NCBI RefSeq assembly: GCF_028453695.1
Contig: NC_135772.1
Coordinates: 8,618,001-8,682,000 of the forward strand
DNA from: Augochlora pura
Lineage: Eukaryota; Arthropoda; Insecta; Hymenoptera; Halictidae
Length of the DNA: 64,000 nucleotides
Reading direction: 5' to 3'
The translations under genes were made by a program, and so were the position numbers. This document shows, one piece after another, positions 23,661 to 34,443 of this stretch. Below the pieces are notes generated by a model that saw only the letters and a list, made by a program, of their open reading frames with translations, did no database searches and had not been told where the DNA came from. How positions within the stretch are numbered: the first letter of the stretch is position 1; every line of letters begins with the position of its first letter.

Positions 23661-24896
23661 TTGTTTCAGATTGACATAATTTTCGAGAATGAGCGACTAA
23701 TAAGGACATTTTACAAAGTATACTGTGTTAATTACAATTTTTTTACTAGTTTTAATGTATTAAAAGTGGCAACCACATTTTCAATTTCCCCTTAAGTTTG
23801 TATCGTTATTTAATTTGTTTATCCATTTTTATTATCCAGGTGTGCAAGTTTAGTTTTCACGGATTTTTAATAAACTGAAAAAACTGTGCATACAAGAATC
23901 ACCTAACAATAAATAATTTGAGGAGATTAGGTAAATCGTATATAAGATTTAATATAATTTTCAGAATAACGGCAGTTTCGCTCAAATAAATGGAACATGG
24001 CGAAACGATATGCAGGTATTTTGGCAAATCATTCAATACGCTTTATATGTACACTTTGAATACCAAAAAAATCAAATTTATCTTCATTTTTTAAAAATTG
24101 CATGGTATATTTTTTACTTCATATTATTGTAGCTGTTGTCAGGAGGAATTCAGAGACTTATTATGCGATAACTTTTGGATAAGCTTGACGTAAAAAAATG
24201 AAATTTATGAAATGATATGATATTCATTTATTCTACCTTATTTGACGTCAAGGTCATCCGGAAGTTATGATATACAGGTCGTTGACACTAACTACCTTGA
24301 CACTAGCTATAATAATACGATATAAAATAATATTTATATTATATATAAAATACAATTTTTAGAAAGGTGAAGGTATCTTTGATTTTTTGGAATAAAACAT
24401 ATTTTCTGAAATGTTTTACACTGTAATCTGTAGCTGACCAGAAATTAATTAACTTTTGTTTGAGACATCCTTTTCTCAGATTGTCGGAAGTGCTTGAAAA
24501 ATCGTGAGGCACCCTGTATTTTCTCTATCAGGACATGCTTGTCCCATGTAATCTATAGAACTCTATCGATTAATTTGGTTATGTCGATATAAGCAGTTCT
24601 ATCGCTATATCTATAATCGCTCTAAAATTGTTCTGCTATGATGGCCGCATGCCGTGAATGATGGAATTTTATAGCACATTGGGACCTCGATTAATTGGAT
24701 CTCAATTATTCGCTGTCTTGGTAAACTGGATCTCGGCTATGTAGCACGGCATTGCTACATATAACAGAAAGCATTCAACGTATGCTTTGAAATGATTATT
24801 ATTTGAGGTCATAAGGACGAACATCAGATGTCTTTACTGATCTACAAATAAATAAATAACTCAATAAAATACAATAAAAAAGCACCAGCAACTACC
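23661..24896. other. AT-rich with a possible dispersed-repeat end
   Basis: No gene. The minus-strand sequence ACAGGGTGCCTCACG at 24503-24517 resembles the start of the unit near 2351. TGACGTCAAGGTCAT at about 24243-24257 also echoes AAGGTCA-rich sequence there. Confidence 0.3.
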
Positions 24897-24898
24897 TA

Positions 24899-25812
24899 CT
24901 ACTGTGATCAAAAAGTAAGGTGAAATTGTCATTTAAAACTCTTGGGCATTAGGAAGGCAGGTAAATTTTTTTCCTAGGTTGGTAAGACTGTCTATAATAA
25001 CATTTTCCAAGCGTCTGTTTGTCAAAAGGTTTAATTATCTCCGAGTTACACGTGTTTTTGTAAACAACCAAAAGTGAATTTCTCTTTGAACTTGCGTCAA
25101 ATTTTGTTTGCGGAACGAATATTCTTGTGCGGACACGTTGGAAATGTTGTGGAAGGCCTTTGGTGATTAAACTATGGCACAAAAAAACGTTTATAAGTGG
25201 TAAAATGAGTTGAAAGCGGACCGAGAACGCGTTGAAGACGAACCGCGCTCTGGACGACCATCAACGTCTACCGACGAGGCGTCACGTCCAGAAAATCAAA
25301 GATTTGGTGTTTGAAAATCGTCGATTGACAATTGGAGACAATTAAGAATATTATTTGAGCGTTATGCGTCGTTTGCGTGAAGCTATTCGTCTGAAACGGC
25401 CGGAATTATGGGCGAACAACTCTTGGTTCCTTCATCACGATAATGCACCATGTCATACTGCATTGGTTCTTCGCGACTTTTTGCCAAAAACTCGACTCAT
25501 ATCGTTCTGCAAGCACCCTATTCGTCTGATTTGGTTCCGTGCGACTTCTGGCTATTCAGCAAACTCAAAAGACCAATGCGGGGACGCCGTTTTGACACGA
25601 TCGAGGAGATAAAAACCGAATCGAAGAAGGTCTTGAAGGCTATACCGGAAAAAGGTTATGTATTCTGACTGTTTCGAGGATTGGAAAAAGCGATGGCAAA
25701 AGTGCGTTTTATCGGACGGGGATTACTTTCAAGGGGATGAAATTGATTTGGAAGAATAAATAAAGAATTTACATTTTATAAACAAATTCACCTTACTTTT
25801 TGATCACAGTAG
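24899..25812 (+). mobile_element. Internally deleted mariner element
   Basis: 914 bp between TA at 24897-24898 and 25813-25814. The terminal inverted repeat CTACTGTGATCAAAAAGTAA is identical at both ends over at least 25 bp, and GGTGAA follows. A mariner of this type should be about 1.3 kb; an internal block of roughly 370 bp has been lost, as described under its coding remnant. The near-identical termini suggest that it was mobilised in trans relatively recently or is young. Confidence 0.9.
25070..25759 (+). pseudogene. Mariner transposase with central deletion
   Basis: The N-terminal part (FGD-stop-TMAQKNVYKWY, then ERVEDEPRSGRPSTS) is followed at about 25335-25350 by a jump to the second half (WANNSWFLHHDNAPCHTA, SSDLVPCDFWLFSKLKR), ending with GDYFQGDEIDLEE and TAA at 25757. 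The deletion removes the first catalytic Asp; HDN and CDF, which hold the second and third, remain. Premature stops precede TMAQ and interrupt KWYNE. Not functional. Confidence 0.8.
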
Positions 25813-25814
25813 TA

Positions 25815-27011
25815 TAGTGATTCGAATATTGTACTTCATAAAGCTGGATCGCAGCAGTAAAATTTCTAAATGTTTTTTAGAAAGATTAGACATTAAATAA
25901 TCTATTAATATTATAAAATAGGAAAAAATAATTTAACGACAAGTTTGGAATACAGAATTCTTTGTGCCGCATAAACCGCAGCTTCCAAATAGTTTACCTT
26001 GAGCAGTTACTATAATTATTGAGCTCTATAAAATTAATTTACAAATATTCTTTCATTGTAACAAACCTTCTTCGATAACTTGCGATAAAATGTAAAAGTT
26101 TTTATGGTGGTTAACAAAATTATTTTTTTGTTTTGATAAATTGATACTTCGAAAGGTTTGAACATGAAAACGCTTCACAAGGTTACCGTTTAAAACTGCA
26201 ACATGCAGGTACTGATAAAAAAGAGTCATAAAAAAAAACAAGAGCTCGATATTTCCATTTATTACATTTGAATGTAGTAGTAAAAATCAATCACATACAG
26301 TCGTTTTTTCAACAGGAATGTTTATCTGTCATACAAAATAATGGTGGAGAATTTGTTACAAAACCAAAAAAAGAAAAACGGCAACAAAAAATACCTAAAA
26401 AAATTTCAGTTATTCATAACCGTAGATCGAAGTGCAGTTTTTGTTATAACCTTTGTCCAGAAAAAATAGTGTGCATAACCACGTCGAGATTCAAAATCAA
26501 TATTACAACGGTTTCGAAGCGTCAGTTTATACGAACTTCCCTCTATTTTCACCGTGTCGAATATACCAACGAACGAAATGGTAGTGATACGCTGTGTATA
26601 GGTCATCAGGCAAAAGTGGAAAGCCGGTGACGGACTGTTTGATATCCGAAAACGAAAAACTGTTGCGTGACGTATCGACGTGCGCATGAAAAGCGGGCCC
26701 CGATGATGGTTTTATTTGACTGATAATGAAAACTCAATTAATATTTTCCGGCCAGGCGGAGCCGGTATCCGCAAGTCAATAGAAATATGGCGGGTGATTG
26801 ACCCGTTCCTCCGTTCCATTTGTTCAATCCTGTACACGCGAAAATGGCGGCTCGTCTCACAGAAGGAAACGCTCGGGTCCCGCGGGAAACGTTTTTGTTC
26901 CCCGTGCAATGTTTCGGCTCGTGCTTTCGATTCCTCCTCTTCTTTTTACGAGATCCGGTTCCGTGATGCCCTTTCGCCCCCGCGCAACTCGTAAACATTT
27001 TAGCTGAGCCT
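25815..27011. other. No confident gene
   Basis: AT-rich to about 26600, then a GC-richer part (26680-27000) open in many overlapping frames on both strands without a recognisable domain. Confidence 0.35.
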
Positions 27012-27079
27012 GGGGACAATTGAATACCAACAGGAGTAAGGGACTATAGTGCATTTTCATCAAAATTGAGTTAACTGTA
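27012..27079. repeat. Short dispersed repeat, copy 1
   Basis: This 68-bp stretch starts GGGGACAATTGAATA and ends CAAAATTGAGTTAACTGTA. It is matched in the same orientation at 56620-56688 with about 80% identity by eye. The repeat is not part of either neighbouring mariner coding region. Its nature is unknown. Confidence 0.65.
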
Positions 27080-27234
27080 TCGTATCGTTTTACAGCTCTC
27101 GTCGAGTATTTTGATATGCGTAGATTGCAGGTATGGCGCACGAAAGCGATGTAATATTACGTGAAGTAAAAAGTTCTGAGCCTTTTTTCTCTTTATTTCG
27201 ACGATGAAATTAACAAGGTTAGAATGATCCGATT

Positions 27235-28260
27235 TAGATGAAATATGCGCCATTTTGTTCGGGAACTTTTGTCCATTTTTAAGGCAATTTCTTAATTCCG
27301 CGATCGAAGAAATTCTCGTCCCTATTGGTAAAAAACTTGACCAGCTCATTTTCACAAGCCTCTCTTGAGGCCAGTTCTTTACCATCAAGAAAATTTTGCA
27401 AATGCTTGACCAGGTGATAATCGCTTGGTGCCAGGTTTGGGCTATACACGCGGGTGCGATATCACCTCTCATCCAAGCTCTCGGAACTTCTGGCGACTAA
27501 TTAAAAATGTATGCGGCCTTGCGTTGTCTTGATGGAAAACAACACCCTTCCTATTGGCCAATTCTGGACGCTTCTCGTCGGTCGCTTGCTTCAATCTGAT
27601 CAGTTGTTGACAGTATATGTCCGAATTGAGTGATTGGCCCGATGGGAGCAGCTCATAGTGGAAGATTCTCTTCCAATCTTACCAAACTCGCAGTAAAACC
27701 TTCTTGGTCATTAATCCGGGTTTGGCGATCGTTTGTGCTGGCTTACCACGCTTAGGCCACGATCTTTTTCGCTTGTTGTTCTCGTACATGACCCATGTTT
27801 CATCCCCAGTCACCATCCGCTTCAAAATTGGGACGATTTCGTTACGCTTCAGCAAAGAACCGCAGGCATCAATTCTCTCCAAAAGGTTCTTTTGCATCAA
27901 TTCGTGTGGCATCCATGCATCGAGCTTCTTCTTGAGACCAGCCTTATGCAGATGGTTCCAAACGGTTTTCTGGCTAATCTTCAGTTCCTGAGCAATGGAA
28001 TAAGTGCTCCGATGCCAGCCTGACTAGATGATTTCTATGATTTTATCAACATTTTCGAAGATTGGCATACCAGAACGTGTCTCACCTTCGACGCCCATAT
28101 TACCAGAACGGAAGCGTTGAAACCACCGCTTTGCTGTTGCATTCGATACCGTATTGGGTCCATAAACAGCACAAATTTTTTTGGCCGTCTGTTCTGCTTT
28201 TTCCCCTCGGTCGTAGTGGTATTGAAAAATATGTCGAATTTTCTCTTTTTTTACCTCCAT
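27235..28260 (-). pseudogene. Mariner transposase, nearly full length, with stops
   Basis: From the ATG at 28260 the minus strand encodes a helix-turn-helix region (MEVKKEKIRHIFQYHY start; AKRWFQRFRSGN), then VTGDETWVMY (first Asp intact), FHQDNARPH (second Asp) and LAPSDY (third Asp), with the C-terminus decaying by about 27235. The length of about 340 codons equals a mariner transposase. Stops after EIIEII, after LLRVW and after FRELG break it. It is related to the copy at 52216-55074. I could not locate the terminal repeats, so the element extends an unknown distance to either side. Confidence 0.85.
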
Positions 28261-28526
28261 GTTTGGAACGTTCTAACGCTTTATTTCATGCAATATGTCG
28301 AAGGCAAGAACAGTGTTAGATGAAATTGTGAAATTTATCGATGCAGGATCTATGATAGTTTCGCAATACAGCGTTTATTTGTTGTTCGTGTACAATACAG
28401 TCGCAGTTAACCTGTCATGGTCTGAGTTTTGTAAATGAGTACAACGGATTTATATATCACGAAATCATGAAATATCAATCTCTTAATGAAAAACATAGTC
28501 ACAATTTAAAGAAAAAAGGAATTTAA

Positions 28527-28856
28527 CACGTTGACTGCCAACTACGAGATATCGCGTAGGTTGTTTACCTGCCCAGGACGCCAACTACGAGTTATCTCGT
28601 AGCTTCTTTACAGATCAATTTTGTACATCTACGACAAAGGTCGCACAATAAAAGTGTAAATATGAATAGTTGGCCCGATTTCTACTACGTAAGCCAACTG
28701 TGGGATAACTCGTAACATGTTTAAAAAAAAAAAACATTCTATAAGCTTTTTGTTGATTAATATGTACTATAATTAATGTTTTTAATAATATAATATGATT
28801 ATATTAAATTGGCTTCTGGGACCGGAATCCTTGAAAGTGCCGTGGCACTCAACGCG
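28527..28856. mobile_element. TTAA-flanked piggyBac-type MITE
   Basis: TTAA at 28523-28526 and 28857-28860 bound 330 bp. The left end CACGTTGACTGCCAAC and the reverse complement of the right end CGCGTTGAGTGCCACG match at most positions. Inside, AACTACGAGATATCGCGTAG and AACTACGAGTTATCTCGTAG form a short tandem near-repeat (about 28540-28600). Non-coding. Confidence 0.8.
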
Positions 28857-28860
28857 TTAA

Positions 28861-30081
28861 TTTATAATTAGACGATAATTTATGAAATGTGATTCTTCGA
28901 TTTTGAAGGAGAAACAAAATTAAGATATTGTAGCCGAAAATTAGGTTAAACAAGTTAAGCTATAAATCGTCGTGTGATTTTAAAATATCACAGAGCTACG
29001 TTAATATTGTTACCGTAATTGCATAAAATTTGCAGTTCAATTATTAAAGCCGTTGAATGTATTCTCGTACAGTTTAATCAGAATCTCGAGTAACAAGGTT
29101 AAACGTGTAAATCTCGTATAAGAAGTTTAGATTTTAAAAATCTGCCAAGCAAGAATTTTACGAACAGTTTCTTGTTGAATAAATACTCCTCTCGGAATTT
29201 TATTGCTCACCAGGTCATTAGTCGACGTCATTCCATCCGTAACATCGTGTAAAGTAACCAAGATTAATTGGAAGATTACGAAAGGTCTTCGAAAGGTGTA
29301 GCACTCTCCGGGTCGCATCCCGGATACCGGAAACTTCGTTGAAATAGAATCTGAGTGTATTTCAAATTAAATGTTGATCTACATGATTGCGTTCTGGGAC
29401 GACTGATCGATCCAACCTTATCGCTCAACGGGAAACTTACAATTAATTAGTAAAAATTAAAAGAGAGGAAGAAACAAAAATTACATACAGTCTAAAAAAC
29501 ATTAATTGTTGGGAACAATGGAATAAACGGAATGTTTCCATTATTGTTAATATTTTTAAATAGTATCTTGGAATAGAAGAATAGACGACACTAAACTCTA
29601 TACGAAAATGAACATACTTTAAAGTCGATTATCTGAAAAGCGAAACCTCGGATAAAAGAATTATACCAAATATTTTCTTACTTTTTCATGTTGAATCACC
29701 CTCTGCTCGATTGTACTACGATCACCGACCACCTTATATATCTTTAAAATTTGAGTTTTACAAGTCAGTAAAAGAGTCCACCCTTTTTAAGTGTATTGTG
29801 TATAAGGATCCATAAACTGTACAACGCAGATTTTTATGATGTAACGTACGGTTTTACGTTGACATCAAGATAGTGCAATAAAAGAGTGCTCCAATAAAGG
29901 GTCATCAATGTCGATATGTTCACGTAAGCTCGACAAAGTTTAATGTCACTATCATTCCAGTAACTCTTGATCAGTACAACAAGCGTTTAATAAAATAGAG
30001 CCATCGTAGCGTACAACGCTTTGTTTTTCAATGAAAATTCTGTTCTATAACCATGTAAAGACTTCCGACCAGTGCGATTCA
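28861..30081. other. AT-rich, no gene seen
   Basis: No gene, RNA or bounded repeat recognised between the MITE and the Tc1-like element. Confidence 0.35.
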
Positions 30082-30083
30082 TA

Positions 30084-31703
30084 CAGTGGGTAAAAAAAGT
30101 ATTGTTTATCGTACACCTAGTCTTTTTGCAATAACTTTATACAAGCAAATAATACATAAACAAAAACTATTTCAATTGGTAGCTTACTATGTACAAAGAC
30201 AATGTGTAAATGAAGAATTTCTAAAAACGCATAACAAGAAAGTAATGCAAGAAATACAAGAATTTGAGAACTAAAAAAGTATTCGTACACTTTCAGTTAT
30301 AATTGAAAGTTTATGATTATTGCGGTACTCTATTGCAATTACTATTTTGTGTGCATTCCTTAAGCTTCAATAATGGCTTCCAGTCTTTTTGGCATAGATT
30401 CCACCAGTTTTTCAGTTGTTTCTTATGATATTTTTTGAAAATCGTCTAAAATTACTCTTTGTAGGTCCGATTTCTTAGACTTTTATTTTTTTCTTACTTC
30501 TATATCCAACAGGCAACATAAATTCTCTATTGGATTCATAACCGCGGACTGTGGTGGTGTAATTAATTGTTTAGGGACATTGGATAGTATCCATTCTCGT
30601 GTTTTTATTACTGTATGTTTTGCGTCGTTGTCTTGCTGAAAGTGGTAATTTCCTGTCCCAATTTAGCTGCACTTTCTTCTAAATTGTCCCGCAACACCCC
30701 GATATACTTTGTGGCATTCATTATCCCATCGATAAATCTAATGTTTCCAACACCACTGTACACCATACAGCCCCGTAACATTACGTTTCCTCCGCCGTGT
30801 TTCACAGTTGGTCTAATATTCTTTTGTTGAAGCTCAGTATTAGGTTTCCTTCAAACAAATCTCTTCCCATCTGACCCAAAAATGTTAAATTTAGACTCAT
30901 CCGAGAAGATAACACGTTTCCTAAATTCAATGGGTTTATTTACGTACGTTTTAGCGAAACCTAGACGCTTTTCTCTATTTATATTATTAATATATAGTTT
31001 TTCTCTTGCAGCTCTGCCATATATTTCAGCAGAGTGCAAAATATTTCGTACCGTTTGAGAGCTTATATTCTTCCCTAAAGTTGACGCAATATCGTTGCAT
31101 AAAGTTTGAGCACTTACAAATGGATTTTTTGTAGTCTCTTTAATTATACTCCAACACTCTCTATCTGTGATTATCCTTGTTCGATCTGTTCATGGCTTAT
31201 TTTCTGCGGTTTTCGTTGTCTCATATTTTTTAACAATGCTCTGCACTGTTGTTAAAGTTAAATTCAGTTCTTTACCAATTTTTCTATAACTTTCCCCACG
31301 TTTTCGAAGGAAAATGACACGAACTCGCACCGATATTGGTATTTCACTTTTCTTCGCTGTCATGATGCTTGCACCGAGTTCAAAGATGCACTAGAGATAC
31401 AGTACAGGCCAATGCTACTATTTAAACAAACAGTTGTTTACGTTTTGGGCAGTATTGCTAGAATATATGTGTGCTTCCTAAAATTTAGCAGTTGAATTAT
31501 ATGTGTACAAATACTTTTTTTGCTGTTAAATATTTGTATTTCTTGCATTATTTTTTTGTTACGCGTTAATAAAAATTCTTCATTTGCACGATATCTTTGT
31601 ACATAGTAGACTATTAATCGAAATAGTTTTTGTCCGTGTACCATTTGTTTATGAAAAGTTATTGCAAAAAAACTAGGTGTACGAATACTTTTTCCATTCA
31701 CTG
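30084..31703 (-). mobile_element. Full-length Tc1-like element, inactive
   Basis: 1620 bp between TA at 30082-30083 and 31704-31705. The terminal inverted repeats are about 200 bp, left starting CAGTGGGTAAAAAAAGTATT, right CAGTGAATGGAAAAAGTATT (reverse complement). AAAAAAGTATTCGTACAC lies at the inner end of the left arm, with its counterpart at about 31501-31520 in the right, fitting an IR/DR layout. Each arm happens to be open in one frame (30086-30274 and 31438-31701), so two similar spurious peptides appear. Confidence 0.92.
30360..31363 (-). pseudogene. Tc1-like transposase, full length with few lesions
   Basis: From the ATG at 31363 (MTAKKSEIPISVRVR) it encodes an N-terminal helix-turn-helix pair, then FSDESKFNIFG (first Asp), VKHGGGNVM, FQQDNDAKHTV (second Asp) and NPIENL (Glu), ending LEAIIEA at 30360. 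About 334 codons is the family length. Lesions visible are a stop in ENKP-stop-TDRT, a stop after GSDGKRFV, and a frame change near 30615-30650. It is the best-preserved Tc1 transposase in the window, but not intact. Confidence 0.85.
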
Positions 31704-31705
31704 TA

Positions 31706-33701
31706 GATCATGTTAAAATAGATACTTGTCTAAATAGTATAACAGTATTCTTATCCTTCTCTTATGTTTTCATGGCTTCATTTTGTTTTATTTTATTTCG
31801 ATCATCTACTCAGTTTTGTCGCGAACGTATAAAATTCTTAGTCTAGTAATCGTGGATCTTCGAGGTAGCGCAACAAAGCGTAATTCTTTTGTCCAAAGAG
31901 ACACAAGAATCCCACAAAGGGGAACGGAATGAAACGAAACGAATTTAATTGCGCAATTGTTGACAGAATTCAGGAATTCGTGTTTGAGCAGGATCCGAGA
32001 AGATTCCGAGGCGACGTCGGTATGTCATTTTACGTGATTGCGGCAGCGGTTTCACGATTTAAGCTCGGCGGTGCCTCTCGTACAGTTATTATTCCCGCTT
32101 TCGGCGGGCCGACCACAAATTCGACCGGCTGTTATATCTGCAGTTATAGAAGCCATACGCGACGGTGCCAAATCTGATTAGTTCGTCGTTGCTCGCCGTT
32201 TCGCGTGACACGATTTTTAGTGGGACACGCAAACACACGGTCGTCCCGCTATCAAAGATATTCAGTCTAGCTGGAAGCCCATTGTTACCCGGGCTTTTGT
32301 GGGGCGCAGGACGAATAGTTTTCGACCTCGCCGCTCGACAGTATTCATTTTTTTCAGACTGAGAAATCCTAGCAACTTTTTGTTTCGTCTTCGTGCGCTC
32401 CCAAGGCTCTCGGTAGAGAACTGTTGCGATTCACAATGTGTGATGGTGATTGTAGCTTTTCTTGAATATTAATGCCGTGCATCCTATAGCAATTGCATAT
32501 GACACCGATTCACCCGAACCTGGGGAATGTGAAATACGTTGAAACTTTTCAATATCTGATCCATACGTGATATAGCACGGAAAACATTGTTTAATTTGTA
32601 GTAATTAAGAAAAGTTTGTTCCGCCATTTTCTTTAAATGATTCAATATAAATATAATATAAATGCAAGTAATATAATCTGAATGGTATTGACACAATACA
32701 CATGAAACATAAAATCTTAAAATCGAATCATAAAATCTTAAAATCTTATACACAACGTGAAATATATAACATTATTATTGTAGAAAATTTGTTCCCCTCA
32801 ATAAATTTAACGCTGTATAATTACATACGAGTAGTATTTGATCGTGTAATTGTAAAATTAAATAGATGTCATATTTTATTGGAAAATTAAATGTATCTAA
32901 TATATGATTGTTATTAGCCCGGTAATTAAATGGTTGACAAATGTAAAATAAGATATATTTTTACTATGGAATGATTGCAGAACTGTACATTTGTAATTAA
33001 AGCTCGAAAACATTAGGAAAATACGAGTTTGGACATTTTATTTAGAACTTCTTCAATTTAAATATTGCAACAAATAAAATGAAATGTTTGTCGGAGATTT
33101 GCATTTAATTATATATCTTTTAACATTTATATACCTATATAAATTATAATACTGCATCGTGAATGTCTTTCCCAATTTTAGTTCTACAATTTAACGTTGT
33201 TGTCTTAACTGGATTAAACATTGTGGCATAATGAAACGTTCAACAGGGAACAATGAATGCTCGACGAGAACAATGTATCATAAAGAAGGCTTTTACTCGA
33301 TTATTCAGTATGTCCAGAGTAAAAGGAACATCATTTTTTACCCGTCTGAGAAATAATTGGATATCATGATAAACTACAATTTCATAAGGAGAAAATACAT
33401 GAATTTTACCGTTCAACTTTATTCTAATTACGTTAAGGAACTGATGTGCCCAGTCTAGCGTGATAATAGATCTGGCAGAGAACCATTAATATCAATTTGC
33501 AAGCTTAATTCCAAGAGTTGCCAGTTTCTCTCAAGTTTCGCGAAAATAACAAGCCACGGCGGATATACTAATACGATACGTAGAAAATTCACGTCGACGT
33601 GAACTGGAGAAAAAAAATTTAAGTTCGTTAAACGAAATAGTTTCTTATTAAGACGAATTGTATAACGCCGAATAAACGCTTAAAATTCGCTTACTTATTT
33701 A
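31706..33701. other. No confident gene
   Basis: AT-rich apart from a GC-richer patch at about 31990-32350. Small open frames occur but none has a recognisable domain. Confidence 0.35.
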
Positions 33702-34191
33702 TTTTTATTATTATTATTCTTTATTAACGAGCTAGTAAGACCCTATTGTGTTACATACAGGCGATATATATATAGTCCGGAATACATTTAAATAATATAA
33801 ATTAAAAATTGAAATATAAGAGTGCGTCATGAAGTAATTACAGAGTGTGTGTTGTAATGGCTGGAGTTGCTATATTTGTAAATTGGCTCAGTGAATTGCC
33901 AAAGAAGTTGATTTTTGTATTAAGTTTATTTGCTGTTCTTAATGCTCTGGTTATACAATTCTGAGATCCGAAATTGTTTTTAAAGTAATCTACGTGAAAT
34001 AATTCTTTTGACCGTATTGCTTTAGCAGGAACCTTTAGTTTTATTAGTTCTAGAATGGATGGATAATCGATTGTTTGGTTAATAATTTTAAAAATTGAAA
34101 GAATGTCTGCCAAAGTTCTTCTTTGCTTGAGTGTACTCGTGTTTATGGTATTAAGGATAGGTTCATAATGGTGTGAATAATAAGGTATGGG
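33702..34191 (-). mobile_element. 3' end of a non-LTR retrotransposon, cut by the assembly gap
   Basis: A minus-strand frame (33838-34113) resembles the C-terminal tail of non-LTR reverse transcriptase proteins (LFHVDYFKNNFGSQN region). The minus-strand sequence downstream ends in CGTTAATAAAGAATAATAAT and an A/T-rich tail at about 33702-33718, like a LINE 3' terminus with an AAT-type tail. The same tail motif recurs at 46874-46913. The 5' side runs into the Ns, so how much more of the element existed is unknown. Confidence 0.5.
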
Positions 34192-34291
34192 NNNNNNNNN
34201 NNNNNNNNNNNNNNNNNNNNNNNNNNNNNNNNNNNNNNNNNNNNNNNNNNNNNNNNNNNNNNNNNNNNNNNNNNNNNNNNNNNNNNNNNNN
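34192..34291. other. Assembly gap (100 N)
   Basis: Exactly 100 Ns, the conventional size for a scaffold gap of unknown length. It lies between a retrotransposon 3' part and a Tc1-like element, so repeats probably caused it. Confidence 0.98.
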
Positions 34292-34443
34292 TACTATTTA
34301 TCAATCAATATGTAGCTCCTTGTAACAGTTGCGTTCGTGGTCACTCTAATTATCCAACACCTTCCCGTCTCCCTTGTGGAGATTACCGTTGCATGATATC
34401 TGGTATATCCGCACGGAAACTGGTTTGTCTTTCTTGTCACATA

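Noticed and set aside
30086..30274. 62-codon frame resembling the frame at 31438-31701
   Set aside because: Both are translations of the two arms of one Tc1 terminal inverted repeat, not a duplicated gene.
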